Source: JAWMQL01 sp033283165 (GTDB taxonomy: Bacteria > Pseudomonadota > Gammaproteobacteria > Pseudomonadales > Halieaceae). Taken from it: DNA of 64,000 nt. The notes under the pieces were generated by a model. It was not told where the DNA came from. It worked only from the letters and a program-made list of their open reading frames with translations, and did no database searches. Position numbers and translations under genes: made by a program. Positions within the stretch are counted from its first letter, which is position 1; the number at the start of each line of letters is the position of its first letter. The stretch covers positions 170,897-234,896 of the forward strand of contig JAWMQL010000009.1 in assembly GCA_033283165.1 (NCBI GenBank), given 5' to 3'. This document shows, in pieces, positions 10,215 through 18,763 of the stretch.

Positions 10215-10246
10215 CCCGGTTCCGATTATCCGGGCTTGGCTATACT
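10213..10246 (+). promoter_or_regulatory. Hairpin and candidate -10 box before the acyl-CoA ligase gene
   Basis: AGCCCGG (10213-10219) pairs with CCGGGCT (10230-10236) right after the permease stop, with no U-tract, so it is at best a weak terminator. TATACT at 10241-10246 is a good sigma-70 -10 hexamer about 45 bases before the ligase ATG. No convincing -35 was found at the proper distance. Confidence 0.3.
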
Positions 10247-10290
10247 GCAAATCAACAAATAACAATCTGGAACGAATTGAGGATAAGTCC

Positions 10291-11847
10291 ATGATTTCCA
10301 TGCCCGCCATGCTTGAACGCGCCGCCCGCCTGAATCCCGACGGCAACTGTACGCGCTGTGGTGGCCGCGCCCGCAGCTGGAGTGAGGTTCAGGGTCGGGT
10401 CGCCCGGCTGGCGGCGGCGCTGCAGGCCACCGGCCTGGAACCCGGGGAGCGCGTGGCCATCCTGAGCCTGAACAGCGACCGCTACCTCGAGACCACCTTC
10501 GCCGTCGGTTGGGCGGGGTACTGCGTGGTGCCGCTGAACACCCGCTGGGCGCTGCCGGAGAACGAATACGCCCTGAACGACTCCGGTTCCCGGATACTGC
10601 TGTTCGATGACGCCTTTGCCGGGCAGGCGAGCGACCTGCTGCGCCAGGTCGAGTCGCTGGACACCGGTGTGTACATGGGCGATGGCGAGGCGCCGGAGGG
10701 ATCCCTGGACTACGAAGCGCTGATTGCCGATAGCGAGGCGGTTCCCGCCTCAGACCGGGGGGACGGCGACATGGCGGGTATTTTCTACACCGGCGGCACC
10801 ACCGGTTTCCCCAAGGGCGTCATGCAATCGCACCACGCGCTGTGGGCCAGTGCCCTGGGAGGCTTGCCCGCCTTCAACATGACCCGGGATGCCACCTACC
10901 TGCACGTCGCGCCCATGTTCCATATGGCCGACTTTGCCGGCTCCATGGGCACCACCCTGATGGCGGCCAGTCATACCATGCTGCCGGGCTTCGAGCCCGG
11001 TGAGGTGCTGCGGACCCTGGGCGAGCAGGGCATCACCCACGTTCTGCTGGTGCCGGCTATGATCAAGATGCTGCTCAACCATCCCGACGCGGACCTGGCG
11101 GAGAGCGCGCCGCTGCAGCAGATCTTGTACGGCGCCTCGCCCATGCCCGCGGCGACGCTGCTGGAGTGCCAGCGACGCTGGCCCAGCGTCGATCTGGTAC
11201 AGGCCTATGGCCAGACTGAACTCGCGCCGATCGCCACCATGTTGTCCGCGGCCGATCACCGCGTGGGGGGCGAACGGCTCAAGTCCGCGGGTCGGCCCAC
11301 TGCGATCAATGACATCCGCATTGTCGGCGTCGACGGCGAGGACCTGCCCCGCGGCCAGTCGGGAGAGATCGCAGTGCGCGGCCCGCACACGATGATAGGG
11401 TACTGGAACAAACCGGCGGAGACCGATAATACCCTGGTGGACGGCTGGGTGTTCACCGGCGACGCGGGCTACTTCGACGAGGATGGTTTTCTGTACATTG
11501 TCGACCGGGTCAAGGACATGGTGGTCACCGGTGGCGAAAACGTTTTTACCACCGAGGTAGAGAATGCGCTGATCAGCCACGAGGCGGTACAGGACGTGGC
11601 GGTGATCGGCATACCGCACGAGGAATGGGGTGAGGCGGTCCACGCGATCGTCATCTTTCACGCCGGGCAGTCCGCGACGGAGCAGGAACTGAACGATCAC
11701 TGCCGGCAGCGCATCGCCGGTTACAAGCTGCCCAAGGGCTACACCTTCCGCGAGGAGCCCCTGCCCCTGTCCGGCGCTGGCAAGGTGCTGAAAACCGAGT
11801 TGCGCAAGCCGTTCTGGGAGGGCCGCGATCGCCAGGTAGCCGGGTAG
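10291..11847 (+). CDS. AMP-dependent acyl-CoA synthetase / ligase
   Basis: A 518-residue ANL-superfamily adenylate-forming enzyme that activates a carboxylic acid to its CoA thioester through an acyl-AMP. It carries the phosphate-binding loop FYTGGTTGFPKGVMQSH, the YGQTE motif, GDAGYFDEDG, the hinge segment VTGGENVFTTEVE and the C-terminal catalytic Lys in GAGKVLKTELRK. ATTGAGGATAAG precedes the ATG at 10291. The length and motifs match medium/long-chain or aromatic acyl-CoA ligases. In this region it probably primes a side-chain or ring-opened acid for beta-oxidation. It is distinct from the FadD at 44910, so the genome has at least two acyl-CoA ligases in this stretch. Confidence 0.88.
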   Translation: MISMPAMLERAARLNPDGNCTRCGGRARSWSEVQGRVARLAAALQATGLEPGERVAILSLNSDRYLETTFAVGWAGYCVVPLNTRWALPENEYALNDSGSRILLFDDAFAGQASDLLRQVESLDTGVYMGDGEAPEGSLDYEALIADSEAVPASDRGDGDMAGIFYTGGTTGFPKGVMQSHHALWASALGGLPAFNMTRDATYLHVAPMFHMADFAGSMGTTLMAASHTMLPGFEPGEVLRTLGEQGITHVLLVPAMIKMLLNHPDADLAESAPLQQILYGASPMPAATLLECQRRWPSVDLVQAYGQTELAPIATMLSAADHRVGGERLKSAGRPTAINDIRIVGVDGEDLPRGQSGEIAVRGPHTMIGYWNKPAETDNTLVDGWVFTGDAGYFDEDGFLYIVDRVKDMVVTGGENVFTTEVENALISHEAVQDVAVIGIPHEEWGEAVHAIVIFHAGQSATEQELNDHCRQRIAGYKLPKGYTFREEPLPLSGAGKVLKTELRKPFWEGRDRQVAG

Positions 11848-11863
11848 CCCTGCGCCGCGTCCT

Positions 11864-12598
11864 TCAGAGCAGGCCGTCCGGCGGCGCCGGTCGCGCGCGC
11901 TGCTCGTAGAGAATGGCCTTTGCTCGATCGAGATCTTCCTGGCTGAGCTGGGAATAATCCTGCACCCAGTCCGATCCCACCGCCATGCCCCGCTGCAGGG
12001 CGGGTCGCGCGGCCAGCTCGCTCAGCCACCGCGCCACGTAGGGAAATTCCCCGATGTCCTGGCCATAGTTTTCCCAGGGCGCGGCCCAGGGGTAGCAGGC
12101 CATGTCCGCAATGGTGTACTCGTCGCCGGCCAGGTAGCGGCGATCGTACAGGCGGTTGTTGAGGACGCCGAAGATCCGGTTCACCTCGTTGTCGAACCGT
12201 CGCAGGGCGTAGCTCTGGTCTCCCTCGCTGTCTTTCAGGCGGCGAAAATGCCCCAGTTCACCGGTCTTGGGCCCCTGGTTGGCCATCTGCCACATGATCC
12301 ACTGGTATACCTCGTATTTGCCCGCCAGGTCGGTGGGGCAGAACCTGCCACTCAGTTCCGCGATGTACATCATGCAGGCGCCCGACTCGAACACCGAGAT
12401 AGCCTCTCCGCCGCCAGGGGGATTCCGGTCGACGATGGCGGGCATGCGGTTGTTGGGACTGATCCGGATAAACTCCTCGGAGAACTGTTCCCCGGTGCCG
12501 ATGCTGCAGGGCACGATCTCGTACTCCAGCCCGCACTCCTCCAGGGCGATGGTGACTTTCTTGCCGTTGGGGGTGGGCCAGTAATGGACTTCGATCAT
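11864..12598 (-). CDS. Glutathione S-transferase family protein
   Basis: A 244-residue cytosolic protein with an N-terminal thioredoxin-like domain (MIEVHYWPTPNGKKVTIALE; SPNNRMPAIVDR with the conserved cis-Pro; ESGACMMYIAE) and an all-helical C-terminal domain (YTIADMACYPWA). The pattern resembles the Nu-class YghU/YfcG-type proteins, which act on disulphides. Its ATG overlaps the stop of the upstream PQQ dehydrogenase by 4 bases (ATGA), so the two are translationally coupled. It may protect against, or process, electrophilic products of the catabolic pathway; that is inference. It converges on the acyl-CoA ligase with only 16 bases between stops. Confidence 0.87.
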   Translation of the reverse strand: MIEVHYWPTPNGKKVTIALEECGLEYEIVPCSIGTGEQFSEEFIRISPNNRMPAIVDRNPPGGGEAISVFESGACMMYIAELSGRFCPTDLAGKYEVYQWIMWQMANQGPKTGELGHFRRLKDSEGDQSYALRRFDNEVNRIFGVLNNRLYDRRYLAGDEYTIADMACYPWAAPWENYGQDIGEFPYVARWLSELAARPALQRGMAVGSDWVQDYSQLSQEDLDRAKAILYEQRARPAPPDGLL

Positions 12599-14760
12599 GA
12601 ATCCTCCGGGGTTTCCAGGCTGAAGGCGAGGTAGTGGTCACCGCTGGGTGTACCGAGCTTGCCGCCGCTGCAGGTGATCACTATATACTGCCTGCCCCGG
12701 TGCAGGTAAGTGGCGGGGGTGGCATAGCCTGCCGCGGGCAGGGGATACTGCCACAGCAGGCTGCCGTCGTCCTTGTCGAATATGCGCAGCATGCCGTCGG
12801 AACTGGCCGCGATTATCAGCAGGCCGCCTGCCGTGACCACCGGACCGCCGAAATTACGGGTGCCCGTGGGCGGCACGCCCTCCGCCGTGAGCTCGGCATA
12901 TTCGCCCAGGGGCACCTGCCAGCGGCGCTTGCCGTCGGCCAGGCTGATGGCGGTCAGCGTGCCCCACGGTGGTTTCACCGCAGGGTAGAAACGGTCGTCG
13001 ACAAAATCGTTATAGCCCGCAAACACGTAGGCCGTCTCGGTGTCGCCATCCCCGGAGGTCGATGCCGCGCTGCTCAACTCGCCGCTGCTCAGGGCGAACA
13101 GGTAGTCCACCACGGCCTGCCGTTCGTGGTCGGGGAGGTGCTTGAAGGGCATCATGCGGCCCTTGCCCTCGCTGACGGTGATCGCCGCACGCCGCTTGTC
13201 CAGCCGCTTCTCCAGGCCCGCCAGGGGTGGTGCGTAGGGGTAGAAGCCCTGTAATTCCAGCCCGTGACACCCGCTGCACTGTTTGCGATAAACGAACTCA
13301 CCCAGCCCCATGCTGTTGCCCCGGTCGACCTCCATCGCCTCCAGGTGGATGATGTGTGGCGCCTCCATGGCGTTGATGTAGTACAGGTTGGTGGTGGGGT
13401 CGAAGGCGCCGCCGCCCCAGTTGGCACCACCGTAAAAGCCCGGGAAGAGAATGGTTTTCTGCAGCCCGACCGGACGCATGTAGGCAAAGTCCCGGGCTGC
13501 ATCGTATTGTGCCTGCAATTGCCGGTTCACCTCCGGGGAAATGTCACTGAGGTCTTCCCTGCGCAGGGCCTGCCGGGTAAAAGGCTCCGGCAGGGTTACC
13601 CGGGGCTGGGTGGGGTAAGCCTGTTCACCGGGCACCGTAGATGCCGGAACCGGCACCTCCTCTATCGGAAAAATCGGCTCACCGCTGTCGCGGTCCAGCA
13701 GGTACAGCACACCCTGTTTGGAGGCCTGGGCCAGTATGTCGCGTTGCCGGCCATCGAGCGTGACCGTGCCCAGCGTGGGAGCGGAACTCAGGTCCCGGTC
13801 CCAGAGGTCATGATGCACGACCTGGTAGTGCCAGAGACGCTTGCCCGTGCGCGCCTCCAGGGCAATGATACTGTTGCCGAACAGGTTCGCGCCGTGGCGT
13901 CCGGAACCGTCGAAATCCGGGGTAGGTGAACCGGTGGGCACGTACACCACGGCTCGCTCCGGGTCCAGGCTCATGCCGGCCCAGGCATTGGCGCCACCGG
14001 CGGTCCGCCAGGCGCCCTCCGGCCAGCTATCGTGACCAAATTCACCGGGATGGGGAATGGTGTGGAACTGCCAGACCAGCGCACCGCTCTGCACGTCATA
14101 GGCGCGAATGTCGCCTGGGGCGGCGCCGGCCGTTTCCGTTACTGCCGAGCCCATGATGATCAGGTTCTCGAACACCACCCCGGGGGAGGGCGCGTTGATA
14201 CTGACGGTGTCCGGATCGCGACCCAGGCCGCGGCGCAGGTCAACCCTGCCGCGCTCACCGAAGGACGTGATGAGCTTTCCGCTGATGGCGTCCAGGGCCA
14301 TCAGGTAGTGACCGCTCGTGAACAGGATGCGGCTGCCGGATTCGCCGCGCCAGAAGCTCAGGCCGCGCATATTGGACATTCCGACGTGCTCCAGCGGCGG
14401 GTCGTAACGCCACAGTTCCCGGCCCGTTCCGGCGTCCAGGGCGAATACGTTATACAGTGGATTGCGACCGTACAGGATGCCGTCAACCACGATTGGATTC
14501 ACCTGCAGTTCGGAACTGGCGGGCAACCGGGCCCCGGCCGCGCTGGCATAGACCCAGGCTGGCTGCAGCCGTGACAGGTTGTCGCGATTGATCTGGTCCA
14601 GGCTGGAATAGTGGCTGTTGCCGGGGTCGCCGCCGTAGCTCTGCCAGCCGAGGTAATCCTGGCCGTCCACGAGGGGCGACAGAAGCGTGAGTACCGCGGC
14701 GCAGACGGACAGCAGGCCGCGGATTGTGCGGGTTCTGTGCAACTCAGCGCACCGCGCCAC
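12595..14760 (-). CDS. PQQ-dependent dehydrogenase with embedded cytochrome c domain
   Basis: A 721-residue exported quinoprotein. After a signal peptide (hydrophobic stretch about 14-32, ending VDG) comes WQSYGGDPGNSHYSSLDQIN, the opening blade of glucose/quinate-type PQQ dehydrogenases, and repeated GxxLWxY/W blade motifs. A CSGCH haem-binding site lies at about residues 493-497, and propeller sequence resumes after it (PPWGTLTAISLADGKRRW). The cytochrome is therefore inserted between blades rather than appended. Electrons from substrate oxidation would pass from PQQ to this haem. The start overlaps the end of the upstream SDR by 17 bases. No pqq biosynthesis genes are in the window. The likely substrate is an alcohol or sugar-like hydroxyl. 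Confidence 0.85.
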   Translation of the reverse strand: MARCAELHRTRTIRGLLSVCAAVLTLLSPLVDGQDYLGWQSYGGDPGNSHYSSLDQINRDNLSRLQPAWVYASAAGARLPASSELQVNPIVVDGILYGRNPLYNVFALDAGTGRELWRYDPPLEHVGMSNMRGLSFWRGESGSRILFTSGHYLMALDAISGKLITSFGERGRVDLRRGLGRDPDTVSINAPSPGVVFENLIIMGSAVTETAGAAPGDIRAYDVQSGALVWQFHTIPHPGEFGHDSWPEGAWRTAGGANAWAGMSLDPERAVVYVPTGSPTPDFDGSGRHGANLFGNSIIALEARTGKRLWHYQVVHHDLWDRDLSSAPTLGTVTLDGRQRDILAQASKQGVLYLLDRDSGEPIFPIEEVPVPASTVPGEQAYPTQPRVTLPEPFTRQALRREDLSDISPEVNRQLQAQYDAARDFAYMRPVGLQKTILFPGFYGGANWGGGAFDPTTNLYYINAMEAPHIIHLEAMEVDRGNSMGLGEFVYRKQCSGCHGLELQGFYPYAPPLAGLEKRLDKRRAAITVSEGKGRMMPFKHLPDHERQAVVDYLFALSSGELSSAASTSGDGDTETAYVFAGYNDFVDDRFYPAVKPPWGTLTAISLADGKRRWQVPLGEYAELTAEGVPPTGTRNFGGPVVTAGGLLIIAASSDGMLRIFDKDDGSLLWQYPLPAAGYATPATYLHRGRQYIVITCSGGKLGTPSGDHYLAFSLETPEDS

Positions 14761-15499
14761 CGCCGTCCACCGACAGCAGCTGTCCGGTGATGAAAGAGGC
14801 CCGGTCGCTGCTCAGGAACACCACCGCCTGGGCGATTTCGTCGGGCTCGCCCAGGCGGTCCATTACCGCGCTTTTTTTCAGCGACTCGGCCTTGTCCGGC
14901 TGCTCCTCGAAATAGCGCTCCAGGCCCGGGGTGCGAATCACCCCGGGGGACACCGCGTTGATGCGGATGCCCTGCTTGCCGTACTCGGCGGCGGAACTGC
15001 GGGTCAGGGTGTTTACCGCGCCCTTGGCTGCGGCGTAGGCGCTGTTGAAAGCCTGCCCGCGCAGCGAGGCATTGGAGGAAATGTTGACGATGGCGCCGCC
15101 GTTCTCCAGCATCGCGGCGATTTCGTATTTCATGCACAACCAGGTATTGGTCAGGCACAGCTCCAGGGTCTGGTCGAATATTTCCCGGGAATACTCGTGA
15201 ATGGGTCCCGAACCGCGACTCACCGCGGCGCTGTTACAGGCGATGTCCAGCCTGCCGAAGTGCGCCACTGCGGAGTGGACCATCTCCCGTACCGAGTCTT
15301 CCTGGCTCACGTCGCCGTACACGAACTGTGCTTCGCCCCCGTTCTCGCGAATCAGTTCCGCGGTCTCTGCCCCGGAGGCCTCGTTGAAGTCGGCCACGAT
15401 CACGCGGGCGCCCTCGCGCGCATAGGCCAGGGCGATAGCGCGGCCAATGCCCTGGCCGGCGCCGGTGACCAGGCCGGTCTTGTCTGCAAGTAGTGACAT
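14744..15499 (-). CDS. SDR family oxidoreductase (3-oxoacyl-ACP reductase-like)
   Basis: A 251-residue classical SDR with TGAGQGIG for NAD(P) binding, CNSAAVSRG in place of the usual NNAG, a catalytic Ser in NISSNAS and YAAAK as the YxxxK motif. The start at 15499 is supported by GGGGAG 6 bases upstream; an in-frame ATG at 15595 would add 32 residues with no homology to the family. It leads a three-gene minus-strand operon with the PQQ dehydrogenase and the GST. It probably reduces or oxidises a hydroxyl or keto group on a lipid intermediate. Confidence 0.87.
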   Translation of the reverse strand: MSLLADKTGLVTGAGQGIGRAIALAYAREGARVIVADFNEASGAETAELIRENGGEAQFVYGDVSQEDSVREMVHSAVAHFGRLDIACNSAAVSRGSGPIHEYSREIFDQTLELCLTNTWLCMKYEIAAMLENGGAIVNISSNASLRGQAFNSAYAAAKGAVNTLTRSSAAEYGKQGIRINAVSPGVIRTPGLERYFEEQPDKAESLKKSAVMDRLGEPDEIAQAVVFLSSDRASFITGQLLSVDGGGAVR

Positions 15500-15614
15500 G
15501 TCAGCTCCCCAATCAGCGCTGTATCGAATCAAAGCACCTATGATAGTCTCCGTCCATGGTACAGAAAGAACAGCACGTGCCGGATTTGTTGACAATATAC
15601 ATCGCGTTGTCCCG

Positions 15615-16694
15615 ATGGCGGAAATAACGGTTCCAGCGAAAAAATTCCTGCAGCTGCTGGATTACTTGCGGCATATCGAACTGGACGCAGACGGCCTGGC
15701 GGCACGGGTAAACCTGCAGTCCGCCCGGCTGGCGCGGCTGAACCCGGATCATCCGCTGCCGGCCAGCCAGTATTCGCGCCTGTACAAGGTCTCGGTGGAA
15801 GCCCTGCAGGAACTGCAGCGGCCGTTGCCCTGGGGCGCAGGTATCGGCAGCGAGGCCTTCGAGCTGATGTGCCACTGCATCATCAGCACGCGCACCCTGG
15901 GCGAGGCACTGCGGCTCGCGCAGCGTTTCGAGAAGCTCATTTACCCCATGGTCAGGTACAACATGCGCCTGCTGGATGATGGCGGCGACATCGTCAAGCT
16001 GAGTTACCGCATCCTTACCGAGGAGGAAACCCCGCTGGTGCCAGAGCAGTGGGACCGTGCGGGATTTCAGCAAACTGTCGCCCGGGCATCGGGACTGCTG
16101 GTCTGGCATGCCCTCTGTGGCTGGTTGACCGGGCGTTCCATGGAGGCCATTGAACTGCGCATCGCGGCGCCGGCAATCAACCGGGAGTACCACGACAGCC
16201 TGGCCCGGGTGTTTACCTGCCCGATCCACTTCGATGCCGGGGAGAATACCTTCAGCTTCAGACGCGATACGCTGCAGCGTCGCCTGGTGCAGACTCCCGA
16301 GTCCCTGCAGGAATTTCTCGGCAACGCGGTGTACCAGCTGATAGCCATGGAGCAAAAACCTGCCAGTACCAGCGCCGCGATCAAGTCACTGGTGATTATC
16401 GACCTGCCAGGTAGCCTGCCTTCTTTTCAGCGCATTGCCGAGCATCTGCATATGTCCGAATCCAGTCTGCGGCGCCGCCTGCAGAAAGAGTGCACCAGCT
16501 ACCAGGCGCTGAAGGATGAGGTGCGCTGCGAGGTGGCGATGGATATGTTGTTGAACCAGGGCGCCCGGGTCGCGGACATCGCCGAGCATCTGGGTTTCAC
16601 CGAGCCCAGTTCCTTTGTACGCTCCTTCAAGAACTGGACCGGGCAGACCCCGCGGACGTACCGCGAGCAGATGCATTCCCTTGGTCCGGACTAG
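15615..16694 (+). CDS. AraC-family transcriptional regulator
   Basis: A regulator of about 359 residues. The first 200 or so residues match the arabinose-binding-like N-terminal domain of the OruR/AraC subgroup (LLDYLRHIELDADGLAAR onward). The C-terminus holds two helix-turn-helix units (FQRIAEHLHMSESSLRRRLQ and VADIAEHLGFTEPSSFVRSF, then GQTPRTYR). The frame is open back to 15447. I chose the ATG at 15615 (MAEITVPAK) because family similarity starts there, but no clear ribosome site is visible and an upstream ATG at 15540 is possible. It is divergent from the SDR/PQQ/GST operon and just upstream of another SDR, so it probably controls one or both in response to a lipid-type effector. Confidence 0.85.
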   Translation: MAEITVPAKKFLQLLDYLRHIELDADGLAARVNLQSARLARLNPDHPLPASQYSRLYKVSVEALQELQRPLPWGAGIGSEAFELMCHCIISTRTLGEALRLAQRFEKLIYPMVRYNMRLLDDGGDIVKLSYRILTEEETPLVPEQWDRAGFQQTVARASGLLVWHALCGWLTGRSMEAIELRIAAPAINREYHDSLARVFTCPIHFDAGENTFSFRRDTLQRRLVQTPESLQEFLGNAVYQLIAMEQKPASTSAAIKSLVIIDLPGSLPSFQRIAEHLHMSESSLRRRLQKECTSYQALKDEVRCEVAMDMLLNQGARVADIAEHLGFTEPSSFVRSFKNWTGQTPRTYREQMHSLGPD

Positions 16695-16713
16695 CCATTG
16701 AGGAAAGTCGTTT

Positions 16714-17463
16714 ATGTTGGAAGGAAAAATTGCACTGGTAACCGGGGCCGGACAGGGTGTCGGGCGCGGCATCGCCCTTGCCCTGGCGTCCGCGGGTGCC
16801 CGTGTTGCCGTGACGGGGCGTACCCTGGAGAAACTGGAGTCGACCTGTGAGGAGATCGCCGGCCGCGGCGGGGAAGCCTTGCCGGTGGTCTGCGACGTCA
16901 AGTCCGAGCAGTCGCTCGTCGACTGCGTGGACGCCGTGGTCGCCCGCTTCGGCGGTCTCGATATCCTGGTCAACAATGCCCAGGAGGTGCCGTTGGGCAC
17001 CCTGGAACAGGTGACTGACGCGGACTTTACCGCGGGCTGGGAGTCCGGACCGCTGGCGACTTTTCGCCTGATGAAGTTGTGCCGGCCCCACCTGAAAGGC
17101 GGCGGCAGTATCGTCAACCTGGCCAGTTCCGCCGGCAAACGCTGGGACATGAGTGGCTATGGCGCCTACGCCGCGACCAAGGAGGCGATCCGCTCCCTGA
17201 CCCGCGCGGCGGCCTGTGAATGGGGTCCCGAGGGCATCCGTACCAATGTGATTCTGCCCCACGCCCTGTCTCCCGGCCTCGCCTGGTGGATCGAGAACAA
17301 CCCGGAGGAAGCTGAGGAATTTATCGCCAGCATACCCCAGCGCCGGGTGGGTGACTGCGAGGCCGATATCGGCCGCTTTGTGGTGTCGCTGTGCAGCGAG
17401 GCGTCCGCCTACGTTAATGGCCAGAGTATCGGCCTGGACGGCGGCCAGGCCTACCTGGGTTGA
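16714..17463 (+). CDS. SDR family oxidoreductase
   Basis: A 249-residue short-chain dehydrogenase. TGAGQGVG is the cofactor motif, NNAQE stands at the NNAG position, the catalytic Ser is in LASSAGK and the catalytic pair in YAATK. The ATG follows GAGGAAAG closely, 19 bases after the AraC-type regulator's stop, suggesting co-transcription or activation by it. The C-terminus ends in GLDGGQAYLG, the usual SDR substrate-loop end. It is one of three SDRs within 12 kb. Confidence 0.87.
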   Translation: MLEGKIALVTGAGQGVGRGIALALASAGARVAVTGRTLEKLESTCEEIAGRGGEALPVVCDVKSEQSLVDCVDAVVARFGGLDILVNNAQEVPLGTLEQVTDADFTAGWESGPLATFRLMKLCRPHLKGGGSIVNLASSAGKRWDMSGYGAYAATKEAIRSLTRAAACEWGPEGIRTNVILPHALSPGLAWWIENNPEEAEEFIASIPQRRVGDCEADIGRFVVSLCSEASAYVNGQSIGLDGGQAYLG

Positions 17464-17481
17464 GAGCGGTGTGCTGGCGGT

Positions 17482-18018
17482 GTGCGGGAACAGGTAGTGG
17501 CGCGCGGTGATCATATATACGTGAACCGCGTGGGCGGCGTGTACAGCCACCACGGCATCGACTGTGGAGATGGCAGCGTCATTCACTACCACCGCCGTCG
17601 CAGGTCCTGGCGCAGCCAGCACGTCATTGAGCGCACTGACCTGGCGAGTTTCTCCGGTGGCGAACAGTTGCTGGTGCGCGACTACAGCGAATTTGCCCAC
17701 ACGGTGCAGTCGCTGGACACACCCGGAGCACTTGTGCAGGTGGCTGGACGACGCTTCCAGGGGCTGCTGGACCGGCTGCGGGGTATCGCCCTTGCCGAGC
17801 TGGATTTCAGTCCCGACGCAGTGGTGGCGAGGGCCCGAAGCAGGCTGGGTGAGAGCCGGTTCGACCTGGCCACGAACAACTGTGAGCATTTCGCCGCCTG
17901 GTGCAAGACCGGTCTGAGCAGCAGTTCCCAGATCGATGCGGTGTGGCGCCTCAGTCTCAGTTATCCGGACTTCGTTCTGCGCCGCAGCCGCGGCCTGGTC
18001 ACGAGACTGCTGGATTGA
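17482..18018 (+). CDS. LRAT-domain (NlpC/P60-like) protein
   Basis: A 178-residue protein of the lecithin:retinol acyltransferase fold. GDHIYV opens the domain, YSHHGID supplies the first catalytic His (His23, by the HxG pattern), His35 in SVIHY is the second, spaced 12 residues as in LRAT, and NNCEHFAAW carries the nucleophile Cys134. LRAT-like enzymes move an acyl chain between a lipid or CoA thioester and an acceptor through a Cys acyl-enzyme. The only in-frame start is the GTG at 17482, since a stop lies at 17461. The C-terminal 40 residues lack a clear membrane anchor, unlike mammalian HRASLS proteins. It lies 18 bases after an SDR, so it probably acts in lipid processing there. Confidence 0.78.
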   Translation: MREQVVARGDHIYVNRVGGVYSHHGIDCGDGSVIHYHRRRRSWRSQHVIERTDLASFSGGEQLLVRDYSEFAHTVQSLDTPGALVQVAGRRFQGLLDRLRGIALAELDFSPDAVVARARSRLGESRFDLATNNCEHFAAWCKTGLSSSSQIDAVWRLSLSYPDFVLRRSRGLVTRLLD

Positions 18019-18131
18019 AACTGTTAACACCCGGGGTGAAGCCTAATGTGCAGAAAACCGCCTCGTAAGGTTCTGTCCCCGATGGCCCTGGCCGGGGATA
18101 ATCCGGGCACTGAAACACTGGGGGAGATACC

Positions 18132-18755
18132 ATGACCGAAGACCTGTTGGCGCGCCTGGACCGGCTGGAATCCCTGGATGAAATCAGGCAACTGGCGGCC
18201 AGGTATTCCCTGTCACTGGACATGCGCGACCTGGACGCCCACGTGAACCTGTTTGCGCCTGATATCCGGGTCAGCCGGGAAAAGTCCGGCCGCAGCCACC
18301 TGAAGCGCTGGCTGGATGATACCCTGCGCTTGCAGTTTACCGGCACGTCGCACCACATAGGCAACCACATCATCGAGTTCGACGACCCGGACAATGCCCA
18401 CGGGGTGGTCTATTCCAAGAACGAGCACGAAACCGGTGACGAGTGGATCATCATGCAGATGCTGTACTGGGACGACTACCAGCGCATCGACGGGCGCTGG
18501 TATTTCCGCCGTCGCCTGCCCTGCTACTGGTATGCCACCGACCTCAACAAACCACCCGTCGGCGATAACAAGATGCGCTGGCCCGACCGTGAACCCTACG
18601 CCGGCGCGTACCATGAATTGTGGCCCTCCTGGCGCGAGTTCTGGGACAATCCGCCGCAGTCTGACGAACCCGAGGTCGCCGAGCCGGCGCCGCTGGACGA
18701 ATTTCTCACCCGCATGCGCCGCGGCGCGCCGGACCCCCGCATCCGCGTACGTTAG
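18132..18755 (+). CDS. SnoaL-like / NTF2-fold protein
   Basis: A 207-residue protein of the SnoaL_4 nuclear-transport-factor-2-like family. The helical opening (LLARLDRLESLDEIRQLAARYS) and the D-x-R-D-L-D-x-x-x-x-L-F pattern (MRDLDAHVNLFAPD) are typical. The family includes cyclases, dehydratases and steroid isomerase-like folds, so a lyase or isomerase role on a ring compound is possible but not shown. GGGGGAG lies 6 to 8 bases before the ATG. It is followed after 8 bases by the Old Yellow Enzyme gene and probably shares its transcript. The 113-base gap before it holds a GC-rich hairpin (about 18077-18097) of unknown role. Confidence 0.78.
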   Translation: MTEDLLARLDRLESLDEIRQLAARYSLSLDMRDLDAHVNLFAPDIRVSREKSGRSHLKRWLDDTLRLQFTGTSHHIGNHIIEFDDPDNAHGVVYSKNEHETGDEWIIMQMLYWDDYQRIDGRWYFRRRLPCYWYATDLNKPPVGDNKMRWPDREPYAGAYHELWPSWREFWDNPPQSDEPEVAEPAPLDEFLTRMRRGAPDPRIRVR

Positions 18756-18763
18756 GATACTGT

